Positions 9,249 through 18,169 of a DNA stretch of 64,000 nucleotides are shown one piece after another. Origin of the DNA: Gammaproteobacteria bacterium (GTDB lineage: Bacteria > Pseudomonadota > Gammaproteobacteria > Eutrophobiales > Eutrophobiaceae); assembly GCA_016193395.1 (NCBI GenBank), contig JACPSH010000014.1:62001-126000 (forward strand). Direction: 5' to 3'. The notes beneath the pieces are model-generated. The model was not told where the DNA came from and searched no databases. It saw only the letters and a program-made list of their open reading frames with translations. A program made the position numbers and the translations under genes. The first letter of the stretch is position 1; each line of letters opens with the position of its first letter.

Positions 9249-9277
9249 TTGCGTTCGGCCCCTCCCGGCATCATAAT
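9249..9277 (+). promoter_or_regulatory. sigma-70-like promoter of the TPR lipoprotein gene
   Basis: TTGCGT at 9249-9254, a 17-nt spacer and CATAAT at 9272-9277. Transcription would start near 9284, which fits an ATG at 9296 and argues against the upstream ATG at 9227. Visual match only. Confidence 0.45.
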
Positions 9278-9295
9278 CGAACCGGGATCGTGAGA

Positions 9296-9796
9296 ATGCA
9301 ATCCGCCGATCAATTCCTCAAGCGCCCTGTCGCGCTGGTTCCGTTGCTGCTCCTCCTCGCGGGCTGCAATCAGATCAGTCTGAAGCAGCTCATTCGCCCG
9401 GAGCCGGAGGAACTGGTCGCCTTGCGCGACAGGGCCAACGCGGCATATGCCGCTGAAGACTGGGAGACGGCCGAGGGCGCTTACCGCGACTTAACCGAAA
9501 GGGTTCCAGGCGAGGCGGAAAACTGGTTTCGTCTCGGCAACATTTACGTCCATAAGGATCGTCTTTTCGATGCAATGGCCCTGTACCGGGAGGCCCTGTT
9601 GCATGATGCCCGGCACGCCCGAGCCTGGCACAATCTGGGTCTGACGCAACTGCGGATGGCCACGCATACCTTCGTGGAGCTGCAGAAGTACACCGAGGCG
9701 TTTGACCCGGTAAACCAGCGCGCGCGCCAGATGGTCGACGGCATCACGCGGCTGCTTGAAGAACAGCCCGACGCCCCCGCAGCGATTTCAGAATGA
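9296..9796 (+). CDS. TPR-repeat outer-membrane-type lipoprotein
   Basis: A 166-aa lipoprotein of unassigned function. The chosen start gives a type II signal peptide with lipobox LLAGC (Cys at about residue 23); residue +2 is Asn, favouring the outer membrane. Residues about 40-135 hold tetratricopeptide repeats (ANAAYAAEDWETAEGAYRDL, AENWFRLGNIYVHKDRLFDA, ARAWHNLGLTQLRMA), a protein-interaction scaffold. It lies upstream of mutS on the same strand with a 141-nt gap. Similar small TPR lipoproteins work in secretion, pili or envelope assembly, but nothing here identifies a partner. Confidence 0.85.
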   Translation: MQSADQFLKRPVALVPLLLLLAGCNQISLKQLIRPEPEELVALRDRANAAYAAEDWETAEGAYRDLTERVPGEAENWFRLGNIYVHKDRLFDAMALYREALLHDARHARAWHNLGLTQLRMATHTFVELQKYTEAFDPVNQRARQMVDGITRLLEEQPDAPAAISE

Positions 9797-9937
9797 GCGT
9801 GCGGCCGGCGTCACTGGAAATCACGGGCGGACACCGCGGCCGGGGCCGGGCAATCCGCGGGGGCCCCGCATGCCGGATGTCGTTTGCCCGGCCTCGCCGT
9901 CATACAATTCGCCCAGCCAGCTATTGGATTCGTCAGG

Positions 9938-12502
9938 GTGAGTTCCGAAACTGACGTCGCACAGGAACACACGCCGGTCATCCGGCAGTACCTCGGATTC
10001 AAGTCCGAGCACCCGGACAAGCTGCTTTTTTTCCGCATGGGCGACTTCTACGAGCTGTTTTACGAAGATGCCCGCAGGGCCGCGCGCCTGCTCGATATCG
10101 CGCTGACCCGGCGCGGCCAGTCCGCCGGAGAACCGGTGCCGATGGCGGGCGTCCCCGTTCACGCCGTGGACAACTATCTTGCCCGTCTCCTGCGCATGGG
10201 CGAGTCCGTTGCCATCTGCGAACAGATCGGCGACCCGTCGACCAGCAGGGGACCGATGGAGCGGCGCGTGGTCCGGGTCGTGACGCCCGGCACGGTCACC
10301 GATGAAGCGCTGCTGGAAGAACGCGCGGACAACCTGCTTGCGGGTGTCCGGCGCGACAGCGGGCGGATCGGGGTCGCCAGCCTGGACTTCGCCAGCGGAC
10401 GGTTCACGCTCATTGAAATCGGCGACGCGGAATCCCTCGACAACGCCCTTCGACGCCTGCAGCCCGCCGAGATCCTGTACGACGAACAGGACGCTGAACT
10501 CCGGGACCGTCTGGCTGGCCTGTGCCGGCGCCTCACCGCCGCGCCGCCGTGGCACTTCGATACGCCGGCTGCGGTGCAATCCATCCAGCGCCAGTACGGC
10601 GTCGCCGACCTGTCTGCCTTCGGGATCGGGGATTCGGGACCCGCAGTCGCGGCGGCGGGCTGTGTTCTGCGCTATGCCGGCGCGACACAGCAGACCGCCC
10701 TCCTGCACCTTCAGCCGCCGCGCATGGAGCAATCGGAGGACTGCATCGTCCTCGATGCCGACAGCAGGCGGAACCTGGAACTCGAACGCAGCCTCTCCGG
10801 GAATCGCGAGCACTGTCTGCTGCAGGTGCTCGATACCACCGCCAATCCGATGGGCGCCCGTCTGCTGCGCCGCTGGCTGCAACGCCCGCTTCGTGATCAC
10901 GACGCGCTGCGCCTCCGCCATGACGCGGTGGGACACCTGCTTGCCAACCAGGAATTCGCGGGGATTCGGGAGACCCTGTTCGCCATCAGCGACGTAGAGC
11001 GCATCCTCGGCCGGGTGGCGCTGAAATCGGCGCGGCCGCGGGACTTGGCGCAACTGCGGACCACCCTCGGGCAATTACCGCGAATCCGCTCGTTGTTGGA
11101 GCGCCTTCCCGCGGTGCGCCTGGGTCAACTGCTCGGATCAATCGGGGTCTTCCCGGAATTGCAGGAATACCTGACCGGCGCTCTGGTCGAGTCCGCGCCG
11201 CCCTCGATCCGCGACGGCGGGGTGATTGCGGACGGCCATGACCGCGAACTGGATGAATTGAGGCGCCTGGCCCGGGGCGCGAGTGCGTTCCTGACCAATC
11301 TGGAAGAGCGTGAACGCCGGCGCACCGGAATTGCCGGACTCAAGGTTGGATACAACCGTGTCCATGGTTACTACATCGAGGTCGGCCGGCAGTACAGCGG
11401 CGCTGTCCCCCCGGATTTTCACCGGCGCCAGACCCTGAAGGGCGCTGAACGGTATGTCACCGACGAATTGCAGGCCTTCGAAGACCGAATACTGAGCGCC
11501 CGCGAGCGTGCCCTATCCCGTGAAAGACTCCTGTACGAAGAAGTGCTGCAGAGGATCTGCGAGGACCTTGCGCTGTTGCAGTGCTGTGCGGAAGCCCTGG
11601 CCGAGGTTGATATCCTCGCTTCGTTCGCCGAGCGCGCGGAAACCCTGAACCTGAGCCGCCCGCAGCTCGTGTCGGAGGCGCAGATCCGCATCGAGGAGGG
11701 GCGCCACCTGGTGGTCGAACAGGTTCAGCTTGAGCCGTTCATACCCAATGACACGGTGCTGGATGACCGGGCACGAATGATGATCATCACCGGGCCCAAC
11801 ATGGGCGGCAAATCGACCTACATGCGCCAGGTGGCGCTGATCGTCATTCTCGCCCACATCGGATCGTTCGTCCCGGCGCGCAGTGCGACGATTGGCAGCA
11901 TTGACCGAATCTTCACGCGCATCGGGGCATCGGACGATATCGCCGGCAGGCGTTCCACGTTCATGGTGGAAATGACCGAGGCTGCCGCGATCCTGAACTG
12001 CGCGACGCCGCAGAGCCTGGTGCTGATGGACGAAATCGGACGCGGCACCAGCACCTACGACGGCCTGGCGCTGGCCTGGGCCTGCGCGTCCCACCTCGGG
12101 CGCAGGACGCGCTCGTTCACGCTCTTCGCCACGCATTACTTCGAACTGACCTCGTTGCCCGGACAACTGGACAGCGCGCGCAACGTGCATCTGGACGCAA
12201 TCGAACACGGCAGCGCGATCGTGTTCCTGCATGCGCTCCGGGACGGGCCGGCGGATCGGAGCTACGGTTTGCAGGTCGCCCAGCTGGCCGGCGTGCCGGG
12301 CGAAGTCATCGAGCAGGCGTGCGCGAAGCTCGAGGAAATGGAATCCATGCCGAAGGCATGCCCTCCCGATGCGGTGGCTCAGGGCGACCTCTTTGCCAGC
12401 CTGCAACCGATTGCCGAAATGCTGCGCCAACTCGATCCCGATTCGCTGAGTCCGCGCCAGGCTCTGGAACTGCTATACAGGCTCCGCAGGGAGCTCGGGT
12501 GA
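9938..12502 (+). CDS. mutS: DNA mismatch repair protein MutS
   Basis: Recognises base mismatches and small loops and recruits MutL. The N-terminal mismatch-binding domain has [13 protein letters not shown] with the Phe-x-Glu pair. The C-terminal ABC-type ATPase has Walker [10 protein letters not shown], Walker [14 protein letters not shown] and an H-loop in FATHYFEL. I chose the GTG at 9938 because it yields 854 aa and places the [10 protein letters not shown] motif as in E. coli MutS (853 aa); an ATG at 9884 would add 18 unrelated residues. The stop at 12500-12502 is followed in the same frame by an ABC transporter relic. mutS-fdxA adjacency is common in gammaproteobacteria. Confidence 0.98.
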   Translation: MSSETDVAQEHTPVIRQYLGFKSEHPDKLLFFRMGDFYELFYEDARRAARLLDIALTRRGQSAGEPVPMAGVPVHAVDNYLARLLRMGESVAICEQIGDPSTSRGPMERRVVRVVTPGTVTDEALLEERADNLLAGVRRDSGRIGVASLDFASGRFTLIEIGDAESLDNALRRLQPAEILYDEQDAELRDRLAGLCRRLTAAPPWHFDTPAAVQSIQRQYGVADLSAFGIGDSGPAVAAAGCVLRYAGATQQTALLHLQPPRMEQSEDCIVLDADSRRNLELERSLSGNREHCLLQVLDTTANPMGARLLRRWLQRPLRDHDALRLRHDAVGHLLANQEFAGIRETLFAISDVERILGRVALKSARPRDLAQLRTTLGQLPRIRSLLERLPAVRLGQLLGSIGVFPELQEYLTGALVESAPPSIRDGGVIADGHDRELDELRRLARGASAFLTNLEERERRRTGIAGLKVGYNRVHGYYIEVGRQYSGAVPPDFHRRQTLKGAERYVTDELQAFEDRILSARERALSRERLLYEEVLQRICEDLALLQCCAEALAEVDILASFAERAETLNLSRPQLVSEAQIRIEEGRHLVVEQVQLEPFIPNDTVLDDRARMMIITGPNMGGKSTYMRQVALIVILAHIGSFVPARSATIGSIDRIFTRIGASDDIAGRRSTFMVEMTEAAAILNCATPQSLVLMDEIGRGTSTYDGLALAWACASHLGRRTRSFTLFATHYFELTSLPGQLDSARNVHLDAIEHGSAIVFLHALRDGPADRSYGLQVAQLAGVPGEVIEQACAKLEEMESMPKACPPDAVAQGDLFASLQPIAEMLRQLDPDSLSPRQALELLYRLRRELG

Positions 12503-12838
12503 AACGCGGCCCCGGCGGCGCCGCGGGGGATCGGGCAACTGCTGCTGGACGAACCGACTGCGGGGCTCGATCCGGCGAGCGATACGCTGACTCTGCGGCT
12601 CGACCGTGAACTGCACGCGGATGCGCGCGAGCGACTCTCGCGGGTGCCGGAAATCACGGACGTCAAGTGCGGCCTCTCGGCGCCGGGCAAAATCGTCATT
12701 CATGTAGCGAGCCCGGATATCAACCGCGTGCAGATGCAGGTGCTGGCCATGCTGGTCGACAACGGCTACAGCGTCCTGAGTTTGACGCGTGGCAAGACCC
12801 TCGCCGATGGTGTGTTCCAGCTCATGGACGGACACTGA
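12503..12838 (+). pseudogene. relic of an ABC-transporter ATPase C-terminal half
   Basis: The frame that continues directly after the mutS stop reads GQLLLDEPTAGLDPAS, a textbook Walker B and D-loop, then about 85 residues ending [18 protein letters not shown]. The end resembles the C-terminal regulatory part of ABC-2 type exporter ATPases (typically SLEDVFLxLT). The Walker A, Q-loop and signature regions are missing. The H-loop and the roughly 60 residues that should follow the D-loop are absent too, suggesting an internal deletion. A GTG at 12644 could still start a 64-aa peptide, but no good ribosome-binding site is visible. Confidence 0.72.
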
Positions 12839-12882
12839 CAGCGGCTGCGCGCTGGCGACGCGCGGCGCCATGGGGGCACGAC

Positions 12883-12912
12883 TTTTCCAAACCCGCACCC
12901 GCAGAGTATAGT
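12883..12912 (+). promoter_or_regulatory. possible promoter of fdxA
   Basis: TTTTCC at 12883-12888, 18 nt, then TATAGT at 12907-12912, 40 nt before the fdxA ATG. The -10 element is good and the -35 element poor. Confidence 0.3.
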
Positions 12913-12951
12913 ATCCGCGCCTGCCGGAGATCTCGATTCCCGGAAATCAGA

Positions 12952-13275
12952 ATGCCATTCATCGTCACCGAAGCGTGCATCAAATGCAAATACACGGATT
13001 GTGTCGAGGTATGCCCCGTCGATTGTTTCCACGAGGGCCCCAACATGCTGGTAATCGATCCGGACGAGTGCATTGACTGCACGCTGTGCGAGCCGGAGTG
13101 CCCCGTCGAGGCAATCATGTCGGACGACGACGTACCCGAAAACCAGAAGGCATTCATTGAACTCAACGCCACGCTTTCCAGGGAATGGCCCGTCATCAGC
13201 CAGGTGCGGGAAGCCCCGCCGGATGCCGACGAGTGGAAAGACGTGAAGGACAAACTCCAGCATCTCAAGCGCTGA
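12952..13275 (+). CDS. fdxA: 7Fe ferredoxin (3Fe-4S/4Fe-4S)
   Basis: A 107-aa soluble electron carrier of the Azotobacter FdI/FdxA type. The first cluster set is C-x2-K-x4-C-x3-CP ([17 protein letters not shown]) and the second is [12 protein letters not shown], which together fit one 3Fe-4S and one 4Fe-4S cluster. The long acidic C-terminal tail, ending in [13 protein letters not shown], is typical of the family. The ATG at 12952 gives the family length; longer readings in this frame run into non-homologous sequence. It follows mutS as in pseudomonads, with the ABC relic in between. Confidence 0.95.
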   Translation: MPFIVTEACIKCKYTDCVEVCPVDCFHEGPNMLVIDPDECIDCTLCEPECPVEAIMSDDDVPENQKAFIELNATLSREWPVISQVREAPPDADEWKDVKDKLQHLKR

Positions 13276-13349
13276 CTGCGCCGATCTCGGCGCAGCGCCC
13301 GGAGCGGACTGACCGTCGCTCGCGCCGACAGCAGCGGCGACGCGCCTTC

Positions 13350-13805
13350 ATGGTTGTCGGCGCCGCCTGCGTCTTCCTCTTTTCCCCCTGCGTTCCAGCG
13401 GGCGAGGTGTACCGCTGGGTGGATGAGCAGGGACGGATTCAATACGGGGATCGCCCGCCCGCAAACGGGGCGACACGGATGGAGTTTCCCAAGGCCCCCG
13501 AATCCTACCCGGAAAGCGTGCGCGACCGGGAAACGCGGGAGAAATTGCTGGACGTCCTCGAAGACGACCGGGTGGAACGGGAGAACCGGAAGGCCGAGTC
13601 CGTGGCCGAAGCCGGGATCCGTCGGGCGAATTGCGAACGGGCGCAGACGCAACTCGAGAAAATGCGCAATGCGACATACCTGTTCGAGCCCAGCGGCGAT
13701 CCCCAGAACCCCCGCATCCTGACCGATGAGGAACGCGCGGCAACAACCCGCGCCGTGGATCAGGAGGTACAGAAGTGGTGCGGCGCGGCGGCGAGTGAGC
13801 GCTGA
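13350..13805 (+). CDS. DUF4124 domain-containing periplasmic protein
   Basis: A 151-aa exported protein of unknown function. A signal peptide (MVVGAACVFLFSPCVPAGE) is followed at once by the DUF4124 motif EVYRWVDEQGRIQYGDRPP, which binds no known ligand. The remainder is charged and helical, with a conserved-looking cysteine pair (ANCERAQ and QKWCGAA). The start at 13350 was chosen because it places the signal peptide at the N-terminus. It follows fdxA by 74 nt and may be co-transcribed with it. Confidence 0.8.
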   Translation: MVVGAACVFLFSPCVPAGEVYRWVDEQGRIQYGDRPPANGATRMEFPKAPESYPESVRDRETREKLLDVLEDDRVERENRKAESVAEAGIRRANCERAQTQLEKMRNATYLFEPSGDPQNPRILTDEERAATTRAVDQEVQKWCGAAASER

Positions 13806-13819
13806 GCTTCATCCCTAAA

Positions 13820-13863
13820 CAGGCTGCTGCAAAAGGCCATGGATGGACTATTGCATCAACCTG
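13820..13863. repeat. short derivative of the four-hairpin element
   Basis: The left end (CAGGCTGCTGCAAAA) and right end (ATTGCATCAACCTG) match the terminal repeats of the 34871 element with paired changes (TTGAAAA to CTGCAAAA on the left, TTCAAC to GCATCAAC on the right). Between them lies the same GGCCATGGATGGAC loop region found in hairpin 4 of that element. It appears to be an internally deleted copy or a solo end. It lies just after the DUF4124 gene. Confidence 0.6.
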
Positions 13864-13918
13864 CTAACGGGCACCCCGCTCTGTCGCGCCGGGGCGCCAC
13901 CCGATGAGCCACGCTGCG

Positions 13919-13948
13919 TAGACATTCCCTGAAAAATCAGAGTATTAT
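13919..13948 (+). promoter_or_regulatory. sigma-70-like promoter of the PP2C/FHA pair
   Basis: TAGACA at 13919-13924, an 18-nt spacer and TATTAT at 13943-13948, five of six consensus bases in each box. Transcription would begin near 13955, giving a leader of about 160 nt before the phosphatase gene. The carA promoter candidate at 61042-61071 has the same -35 sequence and spacing. Confidence 0.5.
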
Positions 13949-14115
13949 CTGTCCAATTCGCAGGGGAATTTCAAAGCTTTATACGGTCAACGCATGAACC
14001 GCGTTGACGGTAGAGTTGAGGGGTCCGGACTCGAGTCGCCATGGCGATACGGAAAGTCCGGGCAAGGCCGAACCCAAGACCAAAAACCGCCCTCTTCACA
14101 CCGCGGCAGAAATAA

Positions 14116-14940
14116 ATGAGCGTCGCAGACTCACTCGAAATCGCCAACGTCTCCGATGTCGGACTGCGCCGCCCGCACAACGAGGACAGCACCCTTTGCG
14201 ATCCAGCTCACGGCCTCGTGATCCTGGCCGACGGGATGGGTGGCTACAAGGCGGGGGAAGTCGCCAGCGCGATTGCCGTCACTTCCATACATCATGCGAT
14301 ATCCGCCGGTCTCAAACTCACCGGGCGCGCCCGCGTCAATAAAGAGAACGGCCTTTCTCCGGAATCCCTGCTGGTAAAACAGGCTGTCGTGGATGCGAAC
14401 ACCGGGATTTTTTCGACGGCCCAGAAGGATCCCCAATGCCAGGGAATGGGAACAACGGTCGTCGTCGTGCTGTTCCATGGTAGCCGCATGATTGTCGCCC
14501 ACGTCGGAGATTCCCGGTTGTATCGCAAGCGCGGTACAAATTTTGCGCAAGTCACCAGAGATCATTCGCTAATTCAAGAACTTATTAGCCGGGGACTTTA
14601 TACGCCCGAAGAGGCGGCGAAAAAGACACCGAAGAATCTGGTCACGCGCGCGCTCGGCATTGAGCCGCGGGTGGAAGTGGATGTGGCCGAGGAAGAAGCG
14701 CTTCCCGACGACGTCTATCTGCTGTGCTCGGATGGGTTAAATGATATGGTAGCGGATGAAGAAATTCACTTAACCCTAAGTAAATATAGTGCTAATCTTT
14801 TACAGGCGGCGGAGGAATTGGTTCGTCTGGCGAATTCAAAGGGCGGCAGGGATAACACCTCGGTGATATTGATTCGCGTGCGCAATAAACTCTCCAATTC
14901 CGGAAACTGGCTGTCGCGGCTCCTTGGCCGGTCTTCTTGA
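14116..14940 (+). CDS. PP2C-family Ser/Thr protein phosphatase
   Basis: A 274-aa metal-dependent phosphatase that reverses Ser/Thr kinase phosphorylation (Stp1/PrpC type). Motifs in order: NEDSTLCDP, ILADGMGGYKAGEVAS (metal-binding Asp), GMGTTVVVVL, AHVGDSRLYR, TRDHSLIQELISRG, LLCSDGLNDMV and GGRDNTSVILI. All metal-ligand aspartates can be seen. There is no membrane segment. The FHA gene begins 22 nt later, so the pair is very probably one transcription unit. The only eukaryotic-type kinase in the window is at 61.6 kb; a functional link with it is inference. Confidence 0.94.
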   Translation: MSVADSLEIANVSDVGLRRPHNEDSTLCDPAHGLVILADGMGGYKAGEVASAIAVTSIHHAISAGLKLTGRARVNKENGLSPESLLVKQAVVDANTGIFSTAQKDPQCQGMGTTVVVVLFHGSRMIVAHVGDSRLYRKRGTNFAQVTRDHSLIQELISRGLYTPEEAAKKTPKNLVTRALGIEPRVEVDVAEEEALPDDVYLLCSDGLNDMVADEEIHLTLSKYSANLLQAAEELVRLANSKGGRDNTSVILIRVRNKLSNSGNWLSRLLGRSS

Positions 14941-14962
14941 TAGCAGGGGATAGGTCAGACCC

Positions 14963-15718
14963 ATGGCAAAGTTAGTGCTGAGCATGAATGGCGTAGTCCA
15001 GGGAGAGTATGAACTGGACAAGGAGCGCCTCACCATCGGCAGGAAGCCCGAGAACGATATCCCCATCGATAACCTCGCGGTCAGCGGCAAGCACGCGCTT
15101 GTCATCACCATCCTCGACGATTCCTTCCTTGAGGATCTGGGCAGCACCAACGGAACCTATGTAAACGGGAAGCTGATCAAGAAACACGCGCTCAAGGACG
15201 GCGACGTCATCGCCATCGGCAAGCATGAGTTGAAGTATGTCAACGAACATGCCACGGCAGACGACGACGAGTTCGAAAAGACCATGATTATCAAGCCGGG
15301 CTCGGCCAGCGCCGCCGTCGCCGCGGCCAAGGCCGCGGAACAGGCCGGGGCCGGTCCGGTAACGCCGGTCAAGCCTGCGGCGGCAGCCAAGCCCGGGGCT
15401 GGAGCGGCCGCGCCTGCCGCTGCTGCGGCCGCTGGCGGCATGCCGCTCGGCCGCCTCACCGTCCTCAATGGCCCGATCGCGGGAAAGGAACTGGAGCTGA
15501 CCAAGGCGCTGATCACGCTGGGCAAGCCTGGCACGCAGGTGGCTGTCATCTCCCGCCGGCCGCAGGGTTACTTCCTGACCCATATCGAAAGCGACGGGGA
15601 CGGCAAGCGTTATCCGCTCGTCAACGGCGAACCGATCGGCGCCAAGGCATACCAGCTCAAAGATAGCGATCTGATTGAGCTGGCGGGGATCAAGATGGAG
15701 TTCTCGCTCGGTTCCTGA
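14963..15718 (+). CDS. FHA-domain phosphothreonine-binding protein
   Basis: A 251-aa cytoplasmic adaptor. Residues about 22-95 are a canonical FHA domain (LTIGRKPENDI, SGKHA, DLGSTNGTYVNG) that binds phosphothreonine peptides. DEFEKTMII at about 100-108 has a threonine in a setting resembling kinase target sites of FHA proteins. An Ala/Pro-rich linker (about 115-160) follows. A second, degenerate FHA-like domain (about 162-250) has ITLGKPGTQVAVISRRPQG, with the serine and asparagine ligands only partly kept. Its position after the PP2C gene suggests a phospho-dependent switch. Confidence 0.9.
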   Translation: MAKLVLSMNGVVQGEYELDKERLTIGRKPENDIPIDNLAVSGKHALVITILDDSFLEDLGSTNGTYVNGKLIKKHALKDGDVIAIGKHELKYVNEHATADDDEFEKTMIIKPGSASAAVAAAKAAEQAGAGPVTPVKPAAAAKPGAGAAAPAAAAAAGGMPLGRLTVLNGPIAGKELELTKALITLGKPGTQVAVISRRPQGYFLTHIESDGDGKRYPLVNGEPIGAKAYQLKDSDLIELAGIKMEFSLGS

Positions 15719-15806
15719 GCTTCACCCGCGCCAGACGGCGCGTCTGCATCAATCCTCCCTTTCTCCGTCCCCCGTGCGCGGCCTGCGCAGTAGACACACG
15801 CCGCGT

Positions 15807-16397
15807 TCACGCGCCGGCGATATCCTCCACCAACTGCCCGTAGATCTCGGACAGGGCCGCGGCAAAGGCATGCACGGCGGCCTCCACCGAGGCGTTCCCG
15901 GCGGGCTGGGTCCGCTCGTATTGCCGCAACAGGACCGGGGCGTCCGCGCCCGCCTTCTGAACGCGGAACTCAAGGACCACCACTACATCGGCGGAACCCG
16001 ATTTCAGCACCTGCTCCAGCCGCCGGATTTTTCCGTAGATACTCAAGTCCGCGGGCACTTCCGGCGCATCCGTGATCCGCGATCCGGCGCTGGCCGCGCG
16101 CAGATAATCGACAAGCTGGTCTCGCAGCAGGCGCGATGGCGAATCCGCCCAGAAATGGTAGTGTCGCTGTCGCAGTTCCGTAGTCGCCGGACTGTCCGCA
16201 TAGACCAGCGCGCGTTCACGCTGGATGCCGTCGGCCAGGAACTGCTCGACAAAGATCGTCCCATCGGTGAGCGGGCGGGACGGCGGCGCGACCTGCGGAC
16301 CCGTGAGACGGTAATAGTGATCTTCTTCGACCGTGGATTGGCCCCCGCAGGCAGCCAGCACGGCCAGAATCAGTGTGATGATCGCGCTGCGTCTCAT
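15807..16397 (-). CDS. ABC-type transport auxiliary lipoprotein (PqiC/LptL-like)
   Basis: A 196-aa lipoprotein with lipobox LAAC (Cys at about residue 17). The DHYYRLTGP start and the LRDQLVDYLRAA segment match the ABC-transport auxiliary lipoprotein family, which includes YmbA/PqiC. These partner MCE proteins and are thought to sit at the outer membrane end of lipid-transfer systems. The start overlaps the end of the mlaD-like gene by 4 nt (ATGA), so it is the last gene of the Mla operon. Other mla genes (mlaC, mlaA) are not in the window. Confidence 0.87.
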   Translation of the reverse strand: MRRSAIITLILAVLAACGGQSTVEEDHYYRLTGPQVAPPSRPLTDGTIFVEQFLADGIQRERALVYADSPATTELRQRHYHFWADSPSRLLRDQLVDYLRAASAGSRITDAPEVPADLSIYGKIRRLEQVLKSGSADVVVVLEFRVQKAGADAPVLLRQYERTQPAGNASVEAAVHAFAAALSEIYGQLVEDIAGA

Positions 16398-17353
16398 GGG
16401 CTGGCTCCCTCGTCTGGCGGTGAAGACCCGCGCAACAACAGGCCCGGGTTCTCCCGGATCTGGCGCGTGAATTCCTGCATGTTGCGGCTGCTGCCCTCCA
16501 GATTGTGGGCGACTGCGTCGATGTGCTGGGATACGGCGTACAACGACTTCTTCAGGTCCATCACGACCTCGCGGATGTCCTCTTCATTGGACGCCACCAG
16601 ACGGTCCGTGTCCGCCAGCAATTTGTCCAGGGATTTACGGGTCTCCCCGATTTCCGCGATCAAGGTCTGCACGTCGCTGGAGGACGCCGTCAGATTGGCG
16701 AGGATGGTGTCGACATGCTCCTGGTTTTCGTCACTCAGCACGTTCCTGAGCCCTTCAGCGCTGTCATCCAGTTTGTCGAGCAAGGGGGTGACCTGCTTGT
16801 CCAGGATCGGCTTGAGACTGCCCTGAGTGATGCTCCTCAGATCCGCAGCCAGCCCATCGACCTGCTTGTTCAGGTTGTCCAGCAGGGGTCGGATGCTCTC
16901 GCGCGACAGGCTCTTGAAGTCGGCGGCGACATCGCCTACCGCGGAGAAGATGTCGAACGACTCCTGCCCGCGGAGTTCGCCGCCTGGCGCCATCGGCGTC
17001 CCGCTCTGCCCCTCCTGGATGTCGATGGCCACGGCGGACAGCAGGCCGGACTTCGATACCTTGGCGATGCTGTCATCCGGGATCTGCCACCCTTCCTTGA
17101 CGGCCAGGGTCAGTTCGAACTGTGTCCCGCCGCCCTCCCGTACCGGCACCACCTCCTCCACCTGTCCAATCTGGTAGCCCTCATACAGCACCGGCGTGCC
17201 GTACTTGATCCCGTCGACATTACCGTACTTTACGAAGTAATCGTCGGTAGGCCCGGTGCGGCCCGTGATCTGGTAGAGCATCCCCATGAGCAAGACGAAC
17301 AGCACCAGCACAAACACGCCGACCGTCAGATAGTTGATCGTATCGCGCCTCAT
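16394..17353 (-). CDS. mlaD: MCE-domain lipid transport protein (MlaD-like)
   Basis: A 319-aa inner-membrane-anchored periplasmic protein. One N-terminal transmembrane helix (about 9-29) precedes an MCE domain (about 40-120; YGTPVLYEGYQIGQVEEVV). A long helical tail (about 150-300) has coiled-coil character, so it is longer than E. coli MlaD (183 aa) and closer to MCE proteins with extended needles. MCE proteins form hexamers that channel phospholipids between membranes. It overlaps the ATPase gene by 4 nt upstream and the lipoprotein gene by 4 nt downstream. Confidence 0.92.
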   Translation of the reverse strand: MRRDTINYLTVGVFVLVLFVLLMGMLYQITGRTGPTDDYFVKYGNVDGIKYGTPVLYEGYQIGQVEEVVPVREGGGTQFELTLAVKEGWQIPDDSIAKVSKSGLLSAVAIDIQEGQSGTPMAPGGELRGQESFDIFSAVGDVAADFKSLSRESIRPLLDNLNKQVDGLAADLRSITQGSLKPILDKQVTPLLDKLDDSAEGLRNVLSDENQEHVDTILANLTASSSDVQTLIAEIGETRKSLDKLLADTDRLVASNEEDIREVVMDLKKSLYAVSQHIDAVAHNLEGSSRNMQEFTRQIRENPGLLLRGSSPPDEGASP

Positions 17354-18168
17354 GGTGTCCTGGCCTCCATGGTCAGCCGCTCCAGGTATTCTTCGGCGTG
17401 AATCTCCTCGGTGCTGACACGCCGGTTCAGCAATGACTGGATGCGATCGTTGTCTGAAGCCTTGACCTCCTGCACCGTCCCGGTCATCAGGATGCGCCCC
17501 TTGTCCAGCACGGTGATCCGGTCGGCGATCTTGAAGGCGCTTTGCAGCTCGTGCGTGACGACGACAATGGTCATGCGCATCGCGTCGCGGAGCCTGAGGA
17601 TGAGCTCATCGAGCTCGGCGGAGACGACCGGGTCCAGGCCTGCGGAAGGCTCGTCGAAAAACATCATTTTCGGGTCCGTGATGATGGCCCTGGCGACCGC
17701 CGCGCGCTTGATCATCCCGCCGGAAAGCTGGGACGGCATCAGATCCTCGAAACCTCCCAGGTTGACCACCTCTAGCTTCAGGCGCGCCATGATCTGCATG
17801 GTCTTCTCATCCAGGTGCCCATGGTGCTCGCGCAGCGGCAACTGCACGTTCTCGCCCACTGTCATCGAACTCAACAGGGCGCCGCCCTGGAACGCCACGC
17901 CCATGTTCTTCCGCAGTTCGTGCATTTCCATGGGGCTGGCCTGGGTAATATCCTTGCCCAGCATCCTGATGCTGCCGCTGGTCGGTCTGCCGAGGCCCAG
18001 CAGGAAGCGCAGCAGGGTGCTCTTCCCCGATCCGCTACCGCCCATGATGATCATGATCTCGCCCTCGTAGATCGTGAGGTCAACCCCGTGCAGGATCTGC
18101 CGCCTGCCGTAGTGGGTCACGAGATTCTCGATCTCGATTACGGGCGTTCGTGGTGCGGTAGTCGCCAT
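17350..18168 (-). CDS. mlaF: phospholipid ABC transporter ATP-binding protein
   Basis: A 272-aa ATPase energising the MCE transport complex. Walker A is GGSGSGKST, the signature is QLSGGM, Walker B is MMFFDEPSAGLDP, and the H-loop lies in VVVTHELQSAFK. The SGGMIKRAA variant and the closing HAEEYLERLTME segment are typical of MlaF-type ATPases. It begins one nucleotide after the permease stop. Confidence 0.96.
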   Translation of the reverse strand: MATTAPRTPVIEIENLVTHYGRRQILHGVDLTIYEGEIMIIMGGSGSGKSTLLRFLLGLGRPTSGSIRMLGKDITQASPMEMHELRKNMGVAFQGGALLSSMTVGENVQLPLREHHGHLDEKTMQIMARLKLEVVNLGGFEDLMPSQLSGGMIKRAAVARAIITDPKMMFFDEPSAGLDPVVSAELDELILRLRDAMRMTIVVVTHELQSAFKIADRITVLDKGRILMTGTVQEVKASDNDRIQSLLNRRVSTEEIHAEEYLERLTMEARTP

Positions 18169-18169
18169 G

